DNA of 11,530 bases from an uncultured Lachnospiraceae bacterium. Lineage in GTDB: Bacteria > Bacillota_A > Clostridia > Lachnospirales > Lachnospiraceae. The notes under the pieces are model-generated. The model had not been told where the DNA came from, did not search any database, and saw nothing but the letters and a program-made list of their open reading frames with translations. Made by a program: the position numbers and the translations under genes. How positions within the stretch are numbered: position 1 is the first letter of the stretch; every line of letters starts with the position of its first letter. This document shows, piece after piece, positions 6,202 to 11,530 of the stretch. Location of the stretch: the NCBI GenBank assembly GCA_902795985.1, contig CADBNG010000422.1:1-11530 (forward strand), in the 5' to 3' direction.

Positions 6202-8334
6202 TTACTTGTCGCCCTTCGGAACGTCCTTGATGGAGAAGCTGATGCGTCCCATCCGGTCTTTGCCAAGGCAGATTACGGTAACGACATCGCCGAGTGTCAG
6301 GACATCTTCCACACGGTTGATTCGGCGGGAAGCAATCTTGGAAATATGAACCATTCCTTCCTTGCCGGGGGCAAATTCGATGAAAGCGCCAAACTCCTTG
6401 ATGCTGACAACGGTACCGGTATAGATTTTGCCCTGCTCGAATTCCGCAACGATAGTCTGGACATACTCGATGGCCTTGTCCATCATCACCTGATCGGTTC
6501 CGCAGACGGAAACCGCGCCGTCATCATTGATATCAATCTTCACGCCGGTACGGGCAATGATTTCATTGATGGTCTTTCCTCTCTGACCAACGACGTCACC
6601 GATCTTTTCGGGATCGATCTGGATCTGGATAATCTTCGGCGCATATTCGCTGACGGTGGGTCTCGGTCCGGCAATCGCCTTCTCCATAACCTCGGTCAGG
6701 ATGTATTCGCGGGCTTCCTTGCAGCGCGCGATGGCCTCTTCCACGATCGGACGGGTCAGTCCGTGGATCTTGATATCCATCTGGATGGCTGTAATGCCGT
6801 CATGAGTTCCGGCAACTTTGAAATCCATATCTCCGAAGAAATCTTCCAGCCCCTGAATATCCGTAAGCACCAGGTATTCGTCGTCCGTATCCCCGGTCAC
6901 CAGTCCGCAGGAAATACCTGCGACCGCCTTTTTCACCGGTACTCCGGCCGCCATAAGGGCCATGGAGGAAGCGCAGGCTGAAGCCTGGGAGGTGGAGCCG
7001 TTGGATTCAAAAGTTTCCGACACGGCACGGATCGCATAGGGGAATTCCGCTTCACTGGGAAGAACCGGAAGAAGGGCTCTTTCCGCGAGGGCGCCATGAC
7101 CGATCTCGCGACGGCCCGGGCCTCTGGAAGGTTTGGTTTCTCCGACCGAATAGGACGGGAAATTGTACTGATGCATATAGCGTTTGCTGGTAATAAAGGG
7201 ATCCAGACCGTCTACACGCTGGGCTTCGGAAAGCGGGGCAAGCGTGACAACATCGCAGATCTGGGTCTGGCCGCGGGTGAACATGGCGGAACCATGGACA
7301 CGCGGAATCACATCCACTTCTGCCGCAAGAGGCCGGATCTGATTGATTGCACGGCCGTCCGGACGCTTGTGATCGATACGGATCATCTTGCGGACAGTCT
7401 TTTTCTGGTACTGATAGATGGCTTCATCCAGCACGGCAAGCCATTCTTCGTTCTCCGCAAAGGCTTCTTCCAGCCGCTCGGTAATGGCGCGGATGTTGGC
7501 GTCGCGGATCTGCTTTTCATCGGTGAAAACCGCCTCTTCCATTTCGGCTTCCGGCACAATCTGTTTGATCGCTGCGAAAAGCTCCTCCGGAATGGCGCAG
7601 CTCTCATAGGAGTGCTTTTCCTTTCCGCATTCTGCAACAATACCGTCAAAGAACGTAATGATTTCCTTATTAACGCTGTCGGCGAGATAAATGGCTTCCA
7701 CCATCTTATCTTCTGGTACTTCGTTCGCGCCGGCTTCGATCATAATCACCTTTTCCCGGGTGGAAGCGACCGTCAGCATCAGATCGGAAACGGTATTCTG
7801 CTCCAGGGAGGGGTTTACGATAAATTCCCCGTCGATCATGCCGATCTGCGTAGCGGCGATCGGTCCGTCAAACGGAATGTCCGAAATGGAGGTGGAAAGG
7901 GAACTTCCCAGCATGGCAACCACTTCCGGATTGCAGGCCGGATCCACGGACATGACCATGTTGACGAGGGTCACGTCATTCCGGTAATCCTTCGGAAACA
8001 GCGGACGCATGGGCCGGTCGATGACACGGGCCGTTAACGTCGCGTGCTCACTTGCCTTGCCTTCTCTTTTGTTGAAACCGCCGGGAATTTTACCCGCGGC
8101 ATACATTTTCTCTTCGTATTCCACGGAAAGCGGGAAGAAATCGATGCCTTCCCGGGGCTTTGCGGAAGCGGTAGCTGTGCAGAGCACTGTCGTATCTCCG
8201 TAACGCATGAATGCGCAGCCGTTCGCCTGCTTGCCCACGCGGCCGATATCAATGGAAAGCGTGCGGCCGGCAAGATCCATCGTATAGGTCTTGTAGTCGT
8301 TCACAAGAGGTGTCGAAAAAGTTTTATTTTCCAT
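6202..8334 (-). CDS. pnp: Polynucleotide phosphorylase (PNPase)
   Basis: PNPase degrades RNA 3' to 5' by phosphorolysis and can add tails in reverse; it acts as a trimer in mRNA turnover. The 710-residue protein has the full domain set: RNase PH-like domain 1, an all-alpha linker, RNase PH-like domain 2, then KH and S1 domains. Domain 2 contains FTRGQTQ, SASACASSMALMAAGVP and DIQGLEDFFGDMDFKVAGT, with likely catalytic Asp498 and Asp504. The KH domain has VVGQRGKTINEI with a GxxG loop. The S1 domain runs from GKIYTGTVVSIKEFGAFIEF to RISFSIKDV. I chose the ATG at 8334 because GGGAG lies seven bases before it; an in-frame ATG at 8355 has a poorly placed purine run and would add seven residues. 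It follows rpsO, the classic pairing, across a 123-nt structured gap, and ends in a strong terminator. Confidence 0.97.
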   Translation of the reverse strand: MENKTFSTPLVNDYKTYTMDLAGRTLSIDIGRVGKQANGCAFMRYGDTTVLCTATASAKPREGIDFFPLSVEYEEKMYAAGKIPGGFNKREGKASEHATLTARVIDRPMRPLFPKDYRNDVTLVNMVMSVDPACNPEVVAMLGSSLSTSISDIPFDGPIAATQIGMIDGEFIVNPSLEQNTVSDLMLTVASTREKVIMIEAGANEVPEDKMVEAIYLADSVNKEIITFFDGIVAECGKEKHSYESCAIPEELFAAIKQIVPEAEMEEAVFTDEKQIRDANIRAITERLEEAFAENEEWLAVLDEAIYQYQKKTVRKMIRIDHKRPDGRAINQIRPLAAEVDVIPRVHGSAMFTRGQTQICDVVTLAPLSEAQRVDGLDPFITSKRYMHQYNFPSYSVGETKPSRGPGRREIGHGALAERALLPVLPSEAEFPYAIRAVSETFESNGSTSQASACASSMALMAAGVPVKKAVAGISCGLVTGDTDDEYLVLTDIQGLEDFFGDMDFKVAGTHDGITAIQMDIKIHGLTRPIVEEAIARCKEAREYILTEVMEKAIAGPRPTVSEYAPKIIQIQIDPEKIGDVVGQRGKTINEIIARTGVKIDINDDGAVSVCGTDQVMMDKAIEYVQTIVAEFEQGKIYTGTVVSIKEFGAFIEFAPGKEGMVHISKIASRRINRVEDVLTLGDVVTVICLGKDRMGRISFSIKDVPKGDK

Positions 8335-8357
8335 TCTTTTACTCCCAACAGACATCC

Positions 8358-8439
8358 GCCCTGTTTGCGGGTATAAGCCCTTGGAACCCGGAATGTCGGA
8401 CAGCAGCCCGATGATATACCCGGCTCTTTAATACAGGGC
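8358..8439 (-). promoter_or_regulatory. Two-part long-range stem in the rpsO-pnp intergenic leader
   Basis: The outer arms GCCCTGT (8358-8364) and ACAGGGC (8433-8439) are exact complements. Inside them CGGGTATA (8368-8375) and TATACCCG (8415-8422) are exact complements too. The internal loop is 3 nt on one side and 10 nt on the other, and the 39-nt apical part may fold further. No T-tract follows, so it is not a standard terminator. It ends about 23 nt before the preferred pnp ATG. In E. coli a hairpin at this same place is cut by RNase III and lets PNPase control its own mRNA; a similar role here is inference. Confidence 0.6.
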
Positions 8440-8457
8440 AGACGTCTTTTAATGCTA

Positions 8458-8724
8458 TTATTTTCGGATTCCGAGCTGTTCGATCAGGGTACGGTATCTT
8501 TCGATATCCACCTTTTTCAGATAGTCCAGAAGACCTCTTCTTTTACCGACCATCTTTAAAAGACCGCGGCGGGAATGATGATCCTTATGATTGGTCTTCA
8601 GATGCTCCGTGAGTTCCTTGATGCGGTAGGTAAGAATGGCGACCTGTACTTCGGGTGAACCGGTATCGCCTTCGGTCCGTGCATACTGCTTGATGATCTG
8701 TTCTTTGGTTTCTTTGGTCAGCAT
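8458..8724 (-). CDS. rpsO: 30S ribosomal protein S15 (bS15)
   Basis: S15 binds the central domain of 16S rRNA early in 30S assembly and contacts the 50S subunit. The 88-residue product is the exact family length. It carries the family blocks [46 protein letters not shown] and [12 protein letters not shown], including the His/Asp/Ser RNA-contact loop. The ATG at 8724 has an ideal SD (AGGAGG, eight bases upstream). It begins the rpsO-pnp unit behind its own promoter. rpsO is autoregulated by S15 binding its leader in several bacteria; the leader here, about 85 nt, contains a perfect palindrome that could take part. Confidence 0.99.
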   Translation of the reverse strand: MLTKETKEQIIKQYARTEGDTGSPEVQVAILTYRIKELTEHLKTNHKDHHSRRGLLKMVGKRRGLLDYLKKVDIERYRTLIEQLGIRK

Positions 8725-8747
8725 GATAAAATCCTCCTGATTTTGTG

Positions 8748-8761
8748 AATTGCCGGCAATT
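8748..8761 (-). promoter_or_regulatory. Perfect 14-nt palindrome in the rpsO leader
   Basis: AATTGCCGGCAATT is fully self-complementary and lies just upstream of the rpsO SD. As RNA it can form a 5-bp stem with a CCGG loop. A further leader pair, ACAAG with CTTGT (8798-8802 with 8765-8769), lies outside it. It is a candidate S15 autoregulatory structure; the palindrome is certain, the role is not. Confidence 0.4.
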
Positions 8762-8816
8762 AAGACAAGGTCGGAGATTCCATTGCCTGAACTGCGGCTT
8801 GTTTATATGCCGAAAT

Positions 8817-8845
8817 ACTATAACACATTACCGAAAATGAAACAA
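8817..8845 (-). promoter_or_regulatory. Sigma-A-type promoter for rpsO-pnp
   Basis: On the minus strand TTGTTT (8845-8840) is followed by an exact 17-nt spacer and TATAGT (8822-8817). A TG pair one base before the -10 gives an extended -10. Transcription would start near 8810, leaving a leader of about 85 nt. It lies downstream of the nifJ terminator, as expected. Confidence 0.75.
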
Positions 8846-8889
8846 GGATTATTTTCGGTTCCTGCTTTTCAACGGACGGATTCAATGAT

Positions 8890-8922
8890 AAAACCGCCGG
8901 ATCCGATTTACAGATCCGGCGG
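8890..8922 (-). terminator. Intrinsic terminator of nifJ
   Basis: A perfect 10-bp stem, CCGCCGGATC with GATCCGGCGG (8894-8903 and 8913-8922), has a 9-nt loop. On the minus strand it is followed by TTTTATC (8893 downwards). It begins 15 nt after the nifJ stop. On the plus strand the stem is followed by CAGGTTTTTAA, so weak two-way activity is possible, but no plus-strand gene ends here. Confidence 0.88.
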
Positions 8923-8937
8923 CAGGTTTTTAACGGT

Positions 8938-11530
8938 TTATTCTTCTGTGCCGTAAAGCTTGACCAGCTTGTTAAGATAAGCAAATCGTTCTTTTGCGGC
9001 TTCTTCCGCTTTCGCGAAAAGAACAGCGGCCTTTTCGGGGTTCTGGAGCTTCAGGGACGTGTAACGGACTTCACCGCCGATAAACTCCTGATAATCCTCC
9101 GTCGGGGCCTTGGAATCCAGACTGAAGGCCGGTTTTCCTTCCTGCTTCAGTGCCGGATTGTACCGGAACAGATGCCAGTAGCCGGACTTGACCGCCAGAT
9201 CCTCTTCCGTCATGGCCTTGCTCATTCCCTTTTTGATGCCGTGGTTGATGCACGGAGCGTAGGCGATGATCAGGGACGGGCCGGGATACGCTTCCGCTTC
9301 CGCGAGTGCTTTAACGGCCTGGTTGTAATCCGCGCCAAGAGCAATCTGAGCTACATATACATAACCATAGCTCATGGCAATGGAGGCAAGATCTTTCTGC
9401 TTGACGTCTTTACCGCCGGCAGCAAACTGGGCAATTGCGCCGATCGGCGTCGCTTTGGAAGCCTGTCCGCCGGTGTTGGAATAAACCTGCGTATCATAAA
9501 CCATGATATTGATGTCTTTTCCGCTGGCAATGACGTGATCCACGCCGCCGAAGCCGATATCATAGCCCCATCCGTCACCGCCGAAGACCCACTGGGATTT
9601 CTTGGCAAGGAAGTCCTTCTTTTCCATAATTTCACGGCAGTTCGGGCATTCCGTATTGTCTTTGATCAGTTCGACCAGTTTATCGGACGCGGCACCGTTC
9701 AAAGCACCGATTCCAAAGGTGTCGATCCATTCCTGCGCAGCCGCTTTCACTTCAGCCGGGGCTTCTTCGGAGGCCAGGATATTCTCCACATTCTCCTTTA
9801 AGCCGTCACGGATGGCGTTCTGGGCAAGAAGCATGCCGTAGCCGAACTCCGCCGCGTCTTCGAACAGGGAATTGGACCATGCCGGGCCCTGTCCTTTGGC
9901 GTTGACGGTATACGGAGTGGACGGGGAAGAGTTGCCCCAGATGGAGGTACATCCCGTCGCATTGCCGACGTACATCCGGTCGCCGAAGAGCTGGGTCAGC
10001 AGCTTGGCATACGGGGTTTCGCCGCATCCGGCGCAGGCGCCGGAGAACTCAAGCAGCGGTTTGCGGAACTGGCTTCCCTTGACCGTGTTGATCTTGAATT
10101 TCTCGACAACATCGTCTTTCTGCGGAAGTTCCACCGCGTAATCGAAAGCTTCCTGCTGCCCGATCGTCTCGGTCAGCGGCTTCATTTCCAGCGCTTTCAC
10201 ACCCTTCATTCCCGGGCAGACGTTCACACAGGATCCGCAGCCGGTGCAGTCAAGAGCGGAAACGGCGATCGTGAACTTATAATCCTGCATTCCGGTAAGG
10301 GCAAGCGTTTTTCCTCCCGGAAGCGCAGCCGCTTCTTCTTCCGTCAGGGCAAAGGGACGGATTGCCGCATGCGGACATACAATCGAGCAGCGGTTGCACT
10401 GGATACAGCTGGCCGGATTCCATTCGGGCGTGCTGACCGCGATGCCGCGCTTTTCATAGGCAGCGGAACCGGAGGGAGTTACGCCGTTGGAATACTTCAT
10501 GAAGGCGGATACCGGGATATCATTACCCTTCTGGGCGCTGATCCGGCTCTGTATACTGTTGACGAAGTCCACAACTTCCGGACGGCCGGTTTCGGTATGA
10601 ACCATGGAAAGGCCTTCATCTTCGGCATTTTTCCAGCTTTCGGGAACGTCGATTTTCACGACCTGTCTGGCGCCTTCATCGATGGCAGCCCAGTTCTTCT
10701 CCACAACATCCCTGCCCTTGCGGCCGTAGGTCTTCTCCGCCGCGTCTTTCATCAGACGGATGGCATCCTCTTCCGGAATGATACCGGACAGTTTGAAGAA
10801 GGCGCTCTGAAGGATCGTGTTGATGCGGGTCGAGCCCATGCCGGTGGCAATACCGATCTTTACACCGTCAATGGTATAGAACTGGATATTGTGATTGGCA
10901 ATAAACGCTTTTACCTGACCGGGAAGATGCTCTTCCAGTCCTTCCATATCCCAGGCACAGTTAAGGAGGAAAGTGCCGCCGTCAACAAGTTCCTGAACCA
11001 TATCGTACTTGTCGATGTAGGAGGGATTATGGCAGGCGACGAAATCGGCCTTATGGATCAGATAGGTCGATTTGATCGGCTTTTTGCCGAAACGAAGGTG
11101 GGACATCGTTACGCCGCCGGACTTCTTGGAATCGTAGTCAAAATAGGCCTGGGCATACATGTCCGTATTGTCGCCGATGATCTTGATGGAGTTTTTATTC
11201 GCGCCAACCGTGCCGTCGGCGCCAAGGCCCCAGAACTTGCAGGTTGTGGTGCCTTCCGGAGTGGTGACCACCGCCTCGCCTTCTTCCAGGGAACGGTTGG
11301 TTACGTCGTCCGTGATACCGATCGTAAAGCGCTTTTTCTCCGTATTGCCGTATACGGCGATAATCTGTGTCGGAGTGCAGTCTTTGGATCCAAGGCCATA
11401 GATGCCCGAATAAACGGGAACCTGGTCAAACTTGGAGAACTTCAGAGCTGCGACGACATCCAGATAAAGGGGCTCGCCGAGGGAACCGGGCTCTTTGGTG
11501 CGGTCAAGCACGGAAATCTGTTTTACGCTG
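8938..11530 (-). CDS. nifJ: Pyruvate:ferredoxin (flavodoxin) oxidoreductase, C-terminal three quarters
   Basis: PFOR oxidises pyruvate with CoA to acetyl-CoA and CO2, passing electrons to ferredoxin or flavodoxin; it is the central pyruvate enzyme of many anaerobes and is cytoplasmic. The frame is open to the right edge (863 codons plus stop), beginning VKQISVLDRTKEPGSLGEP. Compared with the usual length of about 1170-1180 residues, roughly 310 N-terminal residues are outside the window. Two 4Fe-4S motifs, CIQCNRCSIVCP and CTGCGSCVNVCP, lie near 10372-10412 and 10211-10250. The thiamine diphosphate domain has CAGCGE (near 10021-10037), GNATGCTSIWG, GDGWGYDIGFGG and YSNTGGQASKATP; the Cys in APCINHG can be the last ligand of the third cluster. 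The C-terminus ends after LNKLVKLYGTEE without the long extension known from Desulfovibrio PFOR. The gene is closed by its own terminator. Confidence 0.98.
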   Translation of the reverse strand, partial: SVKQISVLDRTKEPGSLGEPLYLDVVAALKFSKFDQVPVYSGIYGLGSKDCTPTQIIAVYGNTEKKRFTIGITDDVTNRSLEEGEAVVTTPEGTTTCKFWGLGADGTVGANKNSIKIIGDNTDMYAQAYFDYDSKKSGGVTMSHLRFGKKPIKSTYLIHKADFVACHNPSYIDKYDMVQELVDGGTFLLNCAWDMEGLEEHLPGQVKAFIANHNIQFYTIDGVKIGIATGMGSTRINTILQSAFFKLSGIIPEEDAIRLMKDAAEKTYGRKGRDVVEKNWAAIDEGARQVVKIDVPESWKNAEDEGLSMVHTETGRPEVVDFVNSIQSRISAQKGNDIPVSAFMKYSNGVTPSGSAAYEKRGIAVSTPEWNPASCIQCNRCSIVCPHAAIRPFALTEEEAAALPGGKTLALTGMQDYKFTIAVSALDCTGCGSCVNVCPGMKGVKALEMKPLTETIGQQEAFDYAVELPQKDDVVEKFKINTVKGSQFRKPLLEFSGACAGCGETPYAKLLTQLFGDRMYVGNATGCTSIWGNSSPSTPYTVNAKGQGPAWSNSLFEDAAEFGYGMLLAQNAIRDGLKENVENILASEEAPAEVKAAAQEWIDTFGIGALNGAASDKLVELIKDNTECPNCREIMEKKDFLAKKSQWVFGGDGWGYDIGFGGVDHVIASGKDINIMVYDTQVYSNTGGQASKATPIGAIAQFAAGGKDVKQKDLASIAMSYGYVYVAQIALGADYNQAVKALAEAEAYPGPSLIIAYAPCINHGIKKGMSKAMTEEDLAVKSGYWHLFRYNPALKQEGKPAFSLDSKAPTEDYQEFIGGEVRYTSLKLQNPEKAAVLFAKAEEAAKERFAYLNKLVKLYGTEE

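Noticed and set aside
5779..6981. Plus-strand open frame of about 400 codons across dut, the terminator and pnp
   Set aside because: It runs through two real genes and an intergenic hairpin on the other strand and shows no family motif; it is a chance open frame.
7096..8037. Plus-strand open frame of about 310 codons opposite pnp
   Set aside because: Antisense to conserved PNPase sequence; no SD, motif or homology recognised.
8335..8355. Upstream ATG for pnp adding seven residues
   Set aside because: The ATG at 8334 has GGGAG at ideal distance; the upstream ATG has only a badly spaced purine run. Both remain possible.

Overview
This is a compact stretch of core bacterial chromosome. Every gene I can support is on the minus strand, so transcription runs from high to low coordinates. 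The gene set points to an anaerobic Bacillota of clostridial type: pyruvate:ferredoxin oxidoreductase, a YclM-like aspartate kinase, a DUF5662 protein, purine-rich Shine-Dalgarno (SD) sites before most genes, and a pyrH-frr-uppS-cdsA-dxr cluster. The DNA is moderately GC-rich. The genus cannot be fixed from the window.

Layout in the direction of transcription: (1) 11530-8938, the C-terminal three quarters of nifJ (PFOR), cut by the right edge and closed by a clear intrinsic terminator. (2) 8845-6202, a promoter, a leader of about 85 nt, rpsO (ribosomal protein S15), a structured intergenic leader, then pnp (polynucleotide phosphorylase), ending in a strong terminator. (3) 6132-3830, a tightly packed trio: dut (dUTPase), a DUF5662 protein overlapping dut by 4 nt, and lysC (aspartate kinase) 3 nt further on. 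It ends in two tandem hairpins with T-tracts, which are copies of one repeat. (4) 3688-1, a weak promoter candidate, then pyrH (UMP kinase), frr (ribosome recycling factor), uppS (undecaprenyl-PP synthase), cdsA (CDP-diacylglycerol synthase) and the N-terminal part of dxr (DXP reductoisomerase), cut by the left edge.

The genes cover pyruvate oxidation, RNA turnover with its usual rpsO partner, nucleotide-pool hygiene, aspartate-family amino acid synthesis, and the conserved block linking UMP supply and ribosome recycling to isoprenoid, cell-wall carrier and phospholipid synthesis. dxr supplies the MEP pathway that makes prenyl diphosphates for UppS.

I see no mobile element with its own transposase, no phage, no CRISPR array, no tRNA or rRNA, and no obviously new multi-gene system. 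The items worth a second look are intergenic: the repeat-derived double terminator before pyrH, a long imperfect inverted repeat between frr and uppS, a two-part stem before pnp, and a dUTPase start codon pressed against a terminator with no SD. The coupled dut-DUF5662 pair, whose second member has HD-hydrolase-like residues, is the best protein-level lead.
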